Part shown: positions 44,762 through 56,299 of the stretch, in pieces
How positions within the stretch are numbered: position 1 is the stretch's first letter
Layout: each line of letters opens with the position of its first letter
Assembly (NCBI GenBank): GCA_025738555.1
Contig: JAOVFP010000001.1
Location: 2,232,001-2,296,000, forward strand
Source of the DNA: Cyathus striatus
Taxonomy: Eukaryota > Basidiomycota > Agaricomycetes > Agaricales > Nidulariaceae
DNA: 64,000 nucleotides
Direction: 5' to 3'
Notes under the pieces: model-generated
Database searches by the model: none
What the model saw: only the letters and a program-made list of their open reading frames with translations
Told to the model about the DNA's origin: nothing
Made by a program: the position numbers and the translations under genes

Positions 44762-45906
44762 CTATGATAAATGAGAAATTTGGCTGACACTTATGAAAAA
44801 GTACTATTGGAGAAAAGCACACACCTTCAGGTGAAAAGACCAGGACATTATTAATCCTATGATCTGACTTCCAGCCGTTGTACATCGCATTTTCAATGTA
44901 TGGATTGTCTGATTCTAGGCCATCGATAGACCTGAATGCTCCCTCCAGTAATGGATGACATGCTGAAATAACGTCTGAAAGCACACTATACTCTGTTTCA
45001 GAGCTAGGCATTTCGATACAAGCTTCTGGAAGGTGCTGAAGAACCTCATAAAGGATGTCTTGTGCGAATTCGAGGTACCGAGAGACTGTACTAGGGATTA
45101 ATGCGAAGATTTGTTGAAGGCTTACCTCCAACATTGCTGAACCCAAATAGTGGAGCACGAGACCCAGTGCTCCAGCAGCATCTAATGACCATCTATATTC
45201 TCGAGGATTCCCTTGTTGTTCTACATCCCCACGAGGGATAGTAGATGCATTCCATCGGTCTTGAAATCCTCCCAGAGTCTTGAGAATGTAACGGAATGTA
45301 TTGACATCAAAACCCATTGTTGTTATGAAGGCCCAATCATTTTGACTCTCCCAGAGGGCCTGCCATGGCGTGTTTTCGCAAGGAGAGGGCAGAAGTTCTG
45401 AATGACGAAGGTAGAGGCATCTGTCCTGATGCAATTCCGAGCGTCGTTGATGAGCCTCAAGAATTCCAGCGAAGAAAATAGCCATAAAGGCACCAGCAGC
45501 AGCTTCTTTGTCATCTTGTTGACCATCTTGAAGCATAGACAGAATATTAGGGTCCATAGGCACAGGGGTGGTGTGTAGCTTGGGTGTAGTGGTGGGTATG
45601 GGGTGGTGACGACGAGGGGGAGCTCTTTACACTCCCCCCCCCCTTACACCTGAATTTCACATGAAATTCATGTGAAATTCAGGTGAACTTTTTTGCATTA
45701 TTTTTGCTGAATTTCAGTGAGAACACTGCTAACAATTTCACTTGAATTTCAGGTGAATAATTCACTTGATCTTCACATGAATTTTTCACTAGACATTCAT
45801 GTCACTTGGTGAAATTCATGTGAAGCTTATACAATAGTAATGAGCTTCAATTGTATTTTGTAGTGTTGCTTACTAATAATAAAAATAAATGTACATAGTA
45901 AATAAT

Positions 45907-45995
45907 GACCCCAGTCAGAATTGAACCAACAGCCTTGGAGTGATGACTAATGGTTTTTCCCACAGTACAGCAATTTACCACTACACCATGAAAAC
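45907..45995 (-). other. tRNA-like sequence inside the TTTACACTCC-type MITE
   Basis: On the minus strand, the A box-like TGGTGTAGTGGTA is at 45988-45976 and the B box-like GGTTCAATTCT near 45927-45917. The A box is identical to that at 14428 and the B box matches too, while the sequence between differs. It points toward the same element terminus as the copy at 14421. A weak T arm and no clear acceptor stem argue against a working tRNA. Confidence 0.6.
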
Positions 45996-46129
45996 TTGTG
46001 TAGAAAAGGTTTTTCCCACACTATACACCTCTATCAACCCTCCGCTTTCTAATACTTTGTCACATGATTGAAATATCACATGACCAAAGACGTCGCACCA
46101 TTGTTAATTCTTGCTTCTTGCCACATCAC

Positions 46130-46620
46130 CATCATTAACTCCTTTCTCCTTCCCTCTCCCCACTCCCTCTTCCCTCCCTACCACTACTTGATCCTTCCAT
46201 CTTCACTCCTCTATTTCACTCCTCCTCTATTTCACTCCCCCCCTTCTCCTTCCCTATCAAGAACAAATACAATTACAACAAGAGTGTGGGAAAGTGGGAG
46301 GCACACAACGAGCGCGAGGGGCGGGATGGCAGGGTGGGAGGGGTGGGACAATGAGCACGTACAGTGGGAGAGGCAGGATAGTGAGTGCATTGGGGCACAC
46401 AATGAGCACAGGGAGCGGAGTAGTGAGTGGAGAGGCGGGATAATGAGTGGGATGGGGCATACAGCAAGTGGAGGGGCGGAGATAGCGAATGGAATGGGGT
46501 GCGCAGTGAGTGGAGGGGCAGGATAACGAGCGGGATGAGGTGCACAGTGAGCAGAGGGGTGGGAGGCATGGGAAAGCAGGGGATGGGACATCAAGTGCAA
46601 AGGCAGGAAATTGGGGCATA
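46130..46620. repeat. C-rich then G-rich low-complexity block
   Basis: CTTCCCTCTCCCCACTCCC-type sequence, then units such as GAGTGGAGGGGCGGGATAAT. Open frames across it are compositional. It resembles the purine minisatellite of the KDZ element in character and in its position next to the tRNA-like sequence. Confidence 0.6.
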
Positions 46621-47144
46621 TTATGTAATACTACTGTTGCTTTGTAATATGTAAATTAGTCACATGATCAATAAATAAATTCATTTTCTCCATGTTTTTA
46701 AATGAGTTTCACTCAATTTTTCATGTGAATTTCACTATATTTTCACTTTAATTTCACCTAAAATACATGAAAGTTCATGAACCTATGATTTTTAGAAAAT
46801 ATTCAAAATCACATGAAGTTCATGTAATTTCAGGTGAATTTCATGTGAATTTTATGTCAAATAGGTGATATTCATGTGAATTCATGGTGAAGGGGGGGGG
46901 GAGTGCAAAGTACTGCAAGGGGGAAGCCTTTGGGAAGCCTGGGGCACATTGGAATCGATGGGGCACAAATTGCACGGGACGCTTTGTCAGCTTGCCAAAA
47001 GGGAGTATCCATTGTTAATAGATTCTAATAGAATTGGCTATGGGAAAATGACATGAAATAGACATAGATTTTGAAACTCTGATCTATGAAATATTCGAAT
47101 CTATTCGTAATAGATTCCTATGGAAAGGCATCCATTGTAAATAA

Positions 47145-48300
47145 AAACAACACATTCAATCTATTCATAGTGCTAACCTGTGTTATCGACTGCCATCTGC
47201 CCCATGTGTCATATAGTACAGGCAAGAGGCATCGATCTTGCATTTATAGCAAAAAGGTATCATAGCACCTGTTAATATCTATAATTCCTCATTTAACAGC
47301 ATTACAGGCGAATGCCAGACTAAGTACATAAAGTAACGTATATTATAGAAGGTAGGTGAAGTGAATAATGAAATTTAAAAACTAATGAGTTAATGCATTC
47401 CTTCTTCTCCAAACTAGAGACACCACATGATAGCGTGTGTGGATGTACAACATAGTTGTATTGATGAAGGTTCATGATTCAAGTGAACGAGCGCCAACAT
47501 CAATCAATGGTCCTAGGTCCCACTAATCGAAGGCGAAGCCACAAGCATAGCCATGAAAAGCAAGCACAGTATAATAATATACTCTGTCATTATCTCACAT
47601 TCACCTGCAATACATAACTGTGAAATAAACTGCTTACAGCTACACTAGGTATTTAAGATAGGTGCTTCTATGACTGTCAAGCTATAAATACAAGATCGAT
47701 GAATCCGAGCAGGTCTGAGCACGAAGTGTAAGATGGGCGTCGATAATGCGAATATTCGCACACTGACAGCCATGAGTAAATCGATCAAACCAGATGTATG
47801 TGATTGCCGGTGCACTTCTAAGCATTTTAGGCGCTTTCAAGCTCACAGTAGCCAAGTGGTGAATACATTGCTGACCACTTTGAAAAGGCATATCTACTTG
47901 GTCCGGACCTCAAGATTTTCAAGTACGTACTATCTAAGAACTCTCCCAGGAATCGATAGCCTGCGATTGTAAAGGTGAAATGTCCAGCATGATAGCGTCA
48001 CCAAGAAGATTTGAAGCATCGCCCTAATGTTTTTGACATAATAAGTCACTGCGCACCAATAGGAAGTGGGACCGGAAGAGGCATCGCATCGAAGCTGCCT
48101 CCTACAATGTACCCTTCCCTGTAGCTGCAGGCGGCATCGGCATCGGCATCAACATCCTTGTTCCTCTTCCACAAGTTTGCAATCAGATGAAAACTTGAAG
48201 AAGGGCACGGCTGGACGCGCGACACGTCATCAGCCTAAGGCCCATGCGGCGTAGCGTGTGTGGGCTATACGTCGTGAAACTGGATATTATTACGATAAGC
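47145..48300. repeat. Right flank of the Harbinger insertion, low-copy repeat
   Basis: CTATTCATAGTGCTAACC through TTCCTCATTTAACAGCATTACAGGCGAATG, cited by CTCATTTAACAGCATTACAG, matches 22750-22930. From about 47560 to 47830 the match is to 23150-23440 in inverse orientation. No gene was recognised. Confidence 0.6.
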
Positions 48301-51300
48301 AATACAAGTTGCAGTTACCAAGAGGAATAAGGCCAACACGATCAACGTAGAAAGTCGTCCTACGAAGAGGATTGAGGTGCCGGATCTCTAACATGTTACC
48401 AGCGTCGCTGTCGCAAAAAAGTCCCGTATAGACTGGGGAGATGGGAAGTGCGCGGTAAGATACCGAGGGGAGAGATAGAATCGTTACGGTGAGCATTAGA
48501 GATAGCCTGCGCATGAAGGTGCATGAGAATGAGAAGCTGTTTTATATTGAACGGTTCATAGCCGAATCAAATGCACCACCTTCTCTCCCGACGCCCATGA
48601 CCACCTCATTCATATCCCCCATATTTTCCTTCTTTCCTTCCTTCTGCCGCACACATACGTTGGACAAAGAGCTGAAGTGACAGGAACTTTCGCTGTTTCC
48701 TACCGCACGCCTGTGTTACCGATTGTTAAGGCACGGGATAAAGATCAAATGCTGCGGTATTGGCCACATGTTTGTCCTTGCAGAACGACAGACATGGGAA
48801 GTTGCACAAGAGACTTCAGGAGCGGGGTGCTCGCAGAGCTGGTAAGTGAGCAGTAAACGCTGTCGTACCACAGCCCTGGATCAGCTGAGGCACTCTATGT
48901 TACAGCAGCGGCAAGGAGTCGATTCTTAGGCTTTATAACGTCATAGTCCTGTCGCCTTTCAAAGTACTTATCAGAGGATCCGAGTGTCTACAAGAAGAAT
49001 CTTCTCTAGGCTAAACAGTAGCCGCTGTTCACATACAGTCCACAGCGGAGAATACGAATAAAACATTGAGGGAAACGGTTCGAGCTGAGGGGCGGGATCC
49101 CAAACGCGGATACGAAAGGCCCAATCAAACAATGCCAAGGGCAGACAATACACGAGACCACCGAGGATCGGAAGCGTCCAAAGTAGTGATAGCTGTACAT
49201 TCCAACTCGCAGAGCCACTACGTATTACCTCCTACCGACGCAGAGGGTTGACGCACATCCCTTCGCACAATGACGACCATTGCCTGTCCCGCCCCCCCTT
49301 GCTATCAACTCTTGCCCTCTACTCTGTCTAGCCATCTTTATCGCGACACGTCGTTACTTAACACTCAAGCCCCAGTCACTGCAGTTGGAAATACAGTCCA
49401 ACATAACCAAGCGAGAAATCTGCGGAGAAGTCGGATGTGCGACTGTCATTAAGTCGAGTCTTCGTGGAAGGAACAGGTAGGGATGTGAGACACAGAGGAC
49501 GCACGCTCATTACGAGCAATGAACGGAACGGTCCTCGGGTAGGATGGTATGGGAAATCGGTGATATACAGTGTCGAAGAGGGAATGACAAGGAAGAGGAG
49601 TCAACTAGTGACATCCTGCAAAGACCAGCCTGGAAATTCGGATGCCCGCAGACGTGATCCGATGCGCTCTGCACCAGAATATCAGCAGAAGCTACCATTC
49701 ATCCCTGTGATAAAGATGAGAAGGTGAAAACAGTTGTTATAAGGCACATACCACGCATTCCACACATTCCTCTACCCCACTGCGAGTCATTCCCCTTCCC
49801 TCCCCTGCGACGGCTCATGTAACTCGGTGGGAGAGCCAAAGCGAACTGGACGAAACGTCTTTGAAGACATCGCAGAGTAGTACACTGTACCTTACCCTTT
49901 TACGATACGCCGATGTAGACTGTGACAACAATGCACACAGTTGCGATTCAGGCTTGCGGGTCAAGGGAGCGTGTGAGGTGCCAACTCGAACCGTCACGGA
50001 TGTGAGGCAGGTGTACAGAGAGGAAGACGGGGACGCGTAGAAGGCACGGAAAGGCTGGAGTGATAGAAAGTGCGTGATGCGATTGGATCCAGAGAAGTAG
50101 TGCCCTGATTGGTGAGCCATAGACAACCCGCGTGCGGGAGTGCATGCGAAGGAGGCGCCGGTGCAAGATCGATAGCAAGCAAGCTGTACCCCCATTGGCA
50201 GAGTCGATATTGCACCATCACCCACTGCTGCAGATGTCGACGTCGATTCCACCGCGCATGAGCAACCGCAATCCCACCCCCTACCTCGATACCGACATAG
50301 ACCCACTACGCTTGCTCTGCTCCGACAACCCACCACCCGGGATCCTTCGGGTTTCCATGGTCTTCTTCATCAATACCAGATGTGCCATGTCACCAAGACA
50401 AATTTCCATGGAAGGTCTGAGCAAGAGTGTACGACACGGAGGACGTAGGCTTATGGCGGGAAATGGAAGTAGTAATCGTATGGACGGGCACAGGGCGCGG
50501 TGAAATAGGAAATCGCTGAGGTATCGAAGTCGATATATGAGCGGTGATGGAGAGGTTTCAACCAACGCAGGCCAGCAAAGAACAGCTTGAAGATTCAGCT
50601 GGCAGTACATGGAGTCGGCACAAGAGGAACGGCGAGAATTCCCTGCAGTCCCTGTGAGGGAAGATGAGAAGAAGGCGAAGAAAGCTGTTGTAGGGGACAT
50701 ACGGTTCGCACAGAACAAGTGTTCCCTAAACACTCACTGCTGCTGCCCCCTTTCCACAGCAAAATCTATCTCCTTACGCCTACAGCCGATGTTCCAGGGT
50801 CGTATGAATCGAAACACCCATCGATTCCTTGAGCTCGGTGACGTCGTAGGCTGAAGGTGATAGTGTGGTCGAAGGTGCACGTCCAGGTGTGAGGCGTTCG
50901 GCGTGTAGCTTCATCCACTCGGTACGACATAGCGCATAGTCTGAAGAAGAGTGTAGGCTAGTGCATGGATAGGTATCGAACATCGGGTGGTATGACATCG
51001 TGCACAGACGATGGGAAGGGTTGTGCATGTGCATGAACTTGTAGAAATGAGAGTAAACGAATAAGTAGTGCGGCATTCTATGTGAGTGACTGGCTTGCGG
51101 ACATCTGAGCAAAACGAGCATTTGCCATTAGTAGAAAACGCGACTGGATAACGAACTTCACGAACCTCGTAACTTCAACTCTATGGTCCCCTCTATTCAC
51201 TTCGTGATAGTACCAAAGCTACCTGGCCGTTGGGCAACAGTGGAAGCCGTCTTTGGAATCCAGGTCGGACGAGGGTAAAACATCAGTTCAGATTTAGAAG

Positions 51301-54300
51301 CATCGATGCGATGTTCTCGTGAGTCGTCGAGTGGACTCAGTGGAGTCGCGAACTGTTGAATATGCTGGGTTCATATCACTACCAGTCGAGTCCATGAGTA
51401 TAGAAAGAATGCTTGTAGCGTCCGGCACGGTTTGCGAATGGTCCGAGGCAGGTGCAGAGCGTAGGGTGGTGAGATCCGAGAAGGAGAGATGGTTCGAACC
51501 AAATCCGAACCGTGTGAAAATGCGCGCTGTAGTGACCATGACGACATCAGATACATGCACATATATCTTATCTTATCTTATCTTATCTTATCGTCGCTTC
51601 GTCCAGCGCTAAGCAACTCCCTTGCAGCCTGTGCGGATTGAGCAAAGCTACAGTACACTAGTGCATTTTTAGTGTACGCCTCCAAGCTGTTGCTGTTAAC
51701 ATCATCACACCTATGATAAGTACCCTTACATACAGGACATAAATTGACAACAACCAGTTGGTGAGCTGAACAAAACAGCGAAGGATGCAGGCATGTTCAG
51801 GTGAAAAGTACATGCAGGAATACATCATGCGTACAATGTACAAGTTGACATCCATACAACTGCACCTCCACTCCGCTTCTGAAGCGGTCCCCCTATAAAT
51901 GTTACTTGCATCCCTATCGACCCCTCTCCTCATCCAATTCGTAGTACCACAAAAGCCGGAGAATCGATATAGTTCGATGGCTTCAGGCCTCACCATTCGA
52001 GGGTCTGAGCAGGATCGGCACCTATGTACATCATGTACCAGCAATGACCACGAATATAGAAGTAACACCGATCCTCCTTTTCACCGGTTATCTCGTCTCA
52101 CTAGGTCCACCGTAATAAAACTAATATTCCCATGCAGACCGTAGCAGAAGATACTTTGGTGCAGTTACAGTGCAACGCCATAGGGGTAGTGACTGCGCGG
52201 GGTGTTGGGAAACGTAGCGTTCAAACTGTAGGTCAAGCACGATCGAAACCTGAAGCCACAGAGGATCGAAGTCTAAAGTTGGACCTATTGTGGATGTGAG
52301 GTAGGACAAGAAGGCGTAGATGCCTCGGAAGGGTTGGGGAGTTGGGAAGTAATGCTTTGTTGAAGAGCGGTAGATAACTGTGTGTGAGAGTGCATGGGAA
52401 AGAGACACTGGCGCAAGGTTGAAAACGTCCAAAGAAACAGCGATAGCTGTGCTTTCCCACTGGGGTGGCTGAGCGCTCTCGACGTAAACGTAGATTCGTC
52501 TATACTAAGACGACCATTGTCCATTCTCCCCTGCCTCGATATCGGCATGGATCTTCTACACTCGCTACAGCCATCTCCGCCCCGACAACCCGCTACTGGG
52601 AAGCCTTCAAGCTTCGCACTGTCATCGTCATCGTCGTTCAGGTTGAAATAGTATGACAGTATTCAAGCTTGACAAGGTTGCAGAGAGTTTTGAGATGCCA
52701 ATGTACCACGTCATCAAACCAAATCTCACAGGAGGGGCGGGCGTAGGTGGAAGACGTCGAGGACCTAGGCTCATAGTGGCAGATGGGTGTAGTAGCCGCA
52801 TGATTGGCATTGTGTTTGGTGACAATGGGAATTTGGTGGGCTACGGAGTCGAAGCGAGAACAATAGTGGGGGGTGGGTGCCACGATGTCTCACAAAGAGT
52901 GGCCTTAAGGCTGAAGATGCTCTACGATGCAATCTACGCAAAAAGAATGGCGGGTACAGTCAGCCGTACCTGTATGAGAAGATGAGACAACAACGAAGAA
53001 AACTGTTGTACGGCACGTACGGCTCTTACACAAGCACTCGTCCTCAACCAGTCATCAGCCTCTTTCCAGTTCCTGCTTCTCATTCCCTCAAAGTAATCAC
53101 TTTCTCGTCCACGCGCGAGCTTGGGGCAGATGCTCCAGTGCCCTATTAGCCAGATCACTCGCTCTTTCCTGGTGCTTGAAGTAGTTGTAAGCTCGGGGTG
53201 ACGGCATGATCGATGAGGTACTTACAGGTACGGGGATGCTGAGGGTGTAGGCCCTAGGTCGCTAGATTCCATCCGTTCTTTACAAGATGGATGAAGGGTT
53301 GACGAAAGAGCGCATGACCTCCGATACAAGTCCGGGCGTGGATAGCTGATCGACAAATAGTCGGCCTTCTATGGGAGAGGAGGTAAAGCAAATCGGACGA
53401 GACCCGTTCGTATACTTCTAGTGTAACGCTTCAGAATGTGTAAGTGGCGATAGCCGTACTTTCCTACTGGCAAAGCCGATGTTGCAGCGGCGATCATTAA
53501 GGCAGAGCTCGACGTAGACGGAGATTTGTTTACACATGGACAAGCGTCACGGTCCACTCACTCCGCCCCGCCTAAACATCGGCGTTGGCGACCCTCGTTA
53601 CAACCATCTCCGTTCCGATAGCCCGCTACCAAGTACTATTCAAGCTTCGCACCACCCTAGATGCCATCGTTTAGGTTGAAATAGTGTGACAGTATTCAAG
53701 CTTGCCACAATGCGCCACGTCACCGAGCCAAGTCTCGTAGAAGGGGTGGGTGTGGGTGTGGGTGTGGGACTCGAAGAACGTAGGTTCATAGCGGACAATA
53801 GAAGCAGCAGACATCGACAGGCATCGGGTATGTTGGAAATGAGAGGTTGGTGTGGTACGGAGTCTAATCGTGGACGGTGAGGGGTGTGGCCAGTGGTGTC
53901 CTACGGAGAATGACCTTGGGGCCGGAGGAGCACTGTGATGCGCTCTTCACGAGAAGAATGGCGAGTACAGCCGTACCTGTACTAGAAGACAAGACCGAAA
54001 AAAAGTGTTGTATAGCACATACGGAATGTACTCAATGCGCCCTCCCTTAAAAAGTCATTCGTCTCCTTTAAGCTCCTGCGTCCCTGTCCTCAACGCAATC
54101 CTTCTCCTCGTTCAACCTCACCTTGCAGCAGATGCACCAGTGTCCTGTGAGTTATATTACTCGTCCATTCAGATTTCCTGGAGCATCGAGTAGTTGTAAG
54201 CTCAAGGTGACGGCGTGGTCGATGGGGTACGTACAGGCATGGGGGTGCTCAAAGGGTAGGCGCCGGTAGGCCTTTCGGTTTCATCCGCTCTTTTACGCGA

Positions 54301-54850
54301 TAGGGCGAGTAGTGTGAAGAGTTGACGAAAAATGATACGCCCGCATGATAGCTGAAAAAGCCTAGGGTATAGATAGGTAGTTGAGCTTCGGTGGTAGAGA
54401 TTGGTTCTGGGGGGGCATGTAGAAGCGAATCCAGAATCTCGTCTATGTCGAGCATTAGGAGAAGACGCAAGTGCGAATAACACAGCACGAACCTCGCACA
54501 GACAACGAACTCAAGTCCGTTCCTCCTACTTTTCACTTCATCCTGGCACCACAGGTACCTGGCCATCGTCCAATAGTGGGAGCGGTGTCCTATTGGTAGC
54601 AACGGTAGAGCAACAACTTCGGCTCAGCTGTTCATCTCGAAACTGTTCGCCTCGCGAGTGTTGAGACGTTGAGTGTGTGGAATCGAGCCATGTTCGGGAT
54701 CGATATCAGAAGGCATGAAGAAATAGTTGTCGCGGTGGCATGGGAGATGCGAAGTGCAGGGTGATCCTGGGTGGAAGAGGAGATGAAAGGAAAGATGGCT
54801 CGAACTAAATTCGAACCGTGTGAATTAGTGGTGAATGACAAATAACAAAT
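48301..54850. repeat. Tandem/inverted low-copy family, several degenerate units
   Basis: Related units recur near 49150-49700, 50150-50580, 52420-52880 and 53400-53880. They share pieces such as GATAGCTGTRC with TTTCC, CGTCGATTC or CGTAGATTCG, CCCCGACAACCC, and TTCAGGTTGAAATAGT. 52800-54850 is the best match to 25540-27535 inverted. Frames are short on both strands; MTVFKLDKVAESFEMPMYHV (52653) and the minus-strand FGLMTWYIGISKLSATLSSL (about 52640-52780) are examples. This looks like an old gene or element family that expanded locally and then decayed. I cannot identify it. Confidence 0.55.
51566..51592. repeat. (ATCTT)n microsatellite
   Basis: Five units of ATCTT. The same pentamer ends the block at 55505-55523. 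Confidence 0.9.
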
Positions 54851-54853
54851 AAG

Positions 54854-55534
54854 GCCGGCTATCGCCGGCAAGGCCCACTAACAATGAGAAATTTGAACTG
54901 AGCAATATGTACTGAATGAAGTAGGCAATATCTACACGAACTTTTTAAGTAAAGGGAGAGTCACGATAAGTGAAGTACAAGGTCAGTGAGGGAGGAAAAT
55001 ACCACCTGTTGGACTTATTTGCCAAGCAGGCACAAAAGAGGTGAGACTCCGGGGACGAAGGCACAAAATTTTATCAATCTCAAAAGGTTGCATTGGGAGG
55101 ACAGGCGGGTATCGAGATTGTAGAGGCAAAGTTATGACATTTACAAGGTAAGCAAAAGAGTATATATAAATGTTCACAATACGTAGGCCATTGGAATTGG
55201 TAAAGGAGCAGTGCCATGCCCCGAAATAAAAAGAGGTAACACAAATTAGCACGGTAATAAAGTTAAAAATACAAAAGAAGGTATAACCTAAGTAGAAACG
55301 CAAGATATAAAAACGCAGTGTACGACGTGATACTGGAGACAGAGAGATGGACGCTGAAAGGTTGCTGAAAGGGGGACTGACAAAGGTGAATTAAGGAGGA
55401 TGCCGAAATAATTCAAACTCAACTGCACAGCATGAAATTTACTGCCAAAAGTTTCAGAAATACGGTCCCCATAACCCTACTAACTAAAGTTAGTGGGAAT
55501 ATAGTTTTATCTTATCTTATCTTTGAGCACGGAT
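54854..55534. mobile_element. Possible short non-LTR-type insertion with (ATCTT)n tail
   Basis: The block interrupts the family at 48301-54850 and ends with CTAACTAAAGTTAGTGGGAATA followed by three ATCTT units. This type of 3' end (small hairpin plus simple repeat) is usual in some non-LTR retroelements and SINEs. GCCGGCTAT stands on both sides (54854-54862 and 55535-55543) and may be a target duplication. No reverse transcriptase sequence is present. Evidence is weak. Confidence 0.35.
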
Positions 55535-55804
55535 GCCGGCTATGAACATACCCGGCATCCGGCGTCCAGCTGAGCAAGGTCTCGGCTCCAAGTCATCTGG
55601 CCGCGTTGTCTCTCTCTTCCATCATCCACCATCTTCTCAAACGCTTGCTCGATTAACCATCTGCTTTACGCTCGCTTTAAATATTACATTTCGTTTTTCA
55701 TTTCCCACTCTCCCTGATCCCCAGTCTTGCTGATTGTCACAACTCGAGGTATTCATTGAAGGACTTTTGCTCATGCTTTACATTAGTTGACTCAAGTCAT
55801 TATC

Positions 55805-56260
55805 CCCACTTCATTGTATTGTTCTCTGAGCTTGTTTAAACTTCCAAATTCATTACTATTCCTCTGGGCTTGTTCAAACACCCCAGCTTCATTACAATTC
55901 ATCCGGACTACAAACAGTACCCATTTTTTTCTATTCCTCTACACCAGTTCAAATGCCCCTAGCTTTGTTGCAGCTCCTCTGGGATAGTTCTGACACTCTC
56001 ATCTTCATTCCTATTCATCTGAGTTTGTTCAGACACTTCCAGCTTCATTGAAACTCTTCTGTAATAGTTCTGACATTCCCAATGTCATTACAGCTCCTCT
56101 GGGCTAGTTCAAACAGTCCCAATGTTCTTACTATTTCTCTGGGCTTGTTTAGACACTCCCAGCTTCATTACATGTTCTAGATTGGTTCAAATGATCCCTA
56201 TTTTGTTTCTATTTTTCTGGGCTTGTTAAGACACTCCCAGCTTTGTTAAAAGCTAGTGTA
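55805..56260. repeat. 40-bp minisatellite, about 11 degenerate copies
   Basis: The consensus is close to CTCTGGGCTTGTTCAAACAC followed by TCCCAGCTTCATTACAATT. Unit starts are near 55815, 55862, 55976, 56096, 56134 and 56215, with others between. The period is not a multiple of three and no frame persists. Confidence 0.8.
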
Positions 56261-56299
56261 CTGATTATATAGCTTTGTTAAATCAAGTCCAATATTGGT

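Larger units (their letters stand above)
40231..44795. mobile_element. Complete GTGTCAGCC-type element (4,565 bp), unclassified
   Basis: The left end is GAGGGGTGTCAGCCAAATTT and the right end ATTTGGCTGACACTTATG. The target duplication is a perfect 7 bp, AAAAAGT (40224-40230, 44796-44802). The termini match from GTGTCAGCC inward but not in the outermost 5 bases. Each arm has, from outside in, a short hairpin, a 57-bp tandem array and a TGTCACG array. About 1.1 kb of unique sequence lies in the middle without a recognised gene, so this copy is non-autonomous. It is inserted in the intron of the Harbinger transposase. Other ends of the family are at 849 and 15895. Confidence 0.85.
39597..45563 (-). 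pseudogene. PIF/Harbinger transposase (DDE_Tnp_4-like), intron enlarged by a transposon
   Basis: Exon 1 (45563-44825) starts MPMDPNILSMLQ and includes WALQ-type helices, LVLHYLGSAMLEVSLQQIF with a helix-turn-helix look, and GAFRSIDGLESDNPYIENA with the first catalytic Asp. It ends NVLVFSPEG. The donor GTGTGTGC and acceptor TTTCTCTGCAG lie 4,626 nt apart because a 4,565-bp element is inserted in the intron; without it and one 7-bp copy the intron is 54 nt. Exon 2 (40198-39597) continues VILMAMLNALGSWHDS, FLVADSGFP (second Asp) and, after TGA at 39945-39947, QTAEWGMHMIQGSFGRL with the third acidic residue (E), then ISQIRNVYMPMW. The TGA sits where Arg is expected. The nested element alone might be spliced out; the stop is what kills the gene. 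Confidence 0.8.
45620..46915. mobile_element. 1.3 kb TTTACACTCC-type MITE in the Harbinger element
   Basis: The left end is GAGCTCTTTACACTCCCCCC and the right end, outward, GGAGTGCAAAGTACTG. These correspond to the right (GAGGTC) and left (CAGTAC) ends of the KDZ element at 6795-14896. The flanks CGAGGGG (45613) and CAAGGGG (46916) are a 7-bp duplication with one mismatch. The subterminal repeats are TTCACATGAAATTCATGTGA words. It also holds a C-rich then G-rich block (46130-46620) and a tRNA-like sequence. It has no coding capacity and lies about 57 bp upstream of the Harbinger transposase start. Confidence 0.8.
37540..47141. mobile_element. PIF/Harbinger element, 9.6 kb including two nested insertions
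   Basis: The termini are ATTACATTGGATGCCTTTC at the left and its near inverse (TTTACAATGGATGCCTTTC) at the right, with further similarity through GGAATCTATT. Both are flanked by TAA (37537-37539 and 47142-47144), the standard PIF/Harbinger target. It carries the two genes expected of the superfamily, a DDE_Tnp_4-type transposase (minus) and a Myb/SANT-like partner (plus), in a divergent-end layout. Two other elements sit inside it, at 40231-44795 and 45620-46915. Without them the element would be about 3.7 kb. The uninterrupted target is preserved in the paralogous repeat at 22600-22880. Confidence 0.85.

Noticed and set aside
46232..46619. Pro/His/Cys-rich frames of about 120 codons
   Set aside because: Compositional, in a C/G-rich minisatellite of a MITE.
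54853..54878. Helitron-like 3' end (GCCGGCTATCGCCGGC hairpin then CTAA)
   Set aside because: The hairpin-to-CTAA spacing is roughly right, but no T follows, there is no TC start and no Rep/Hel sequence.
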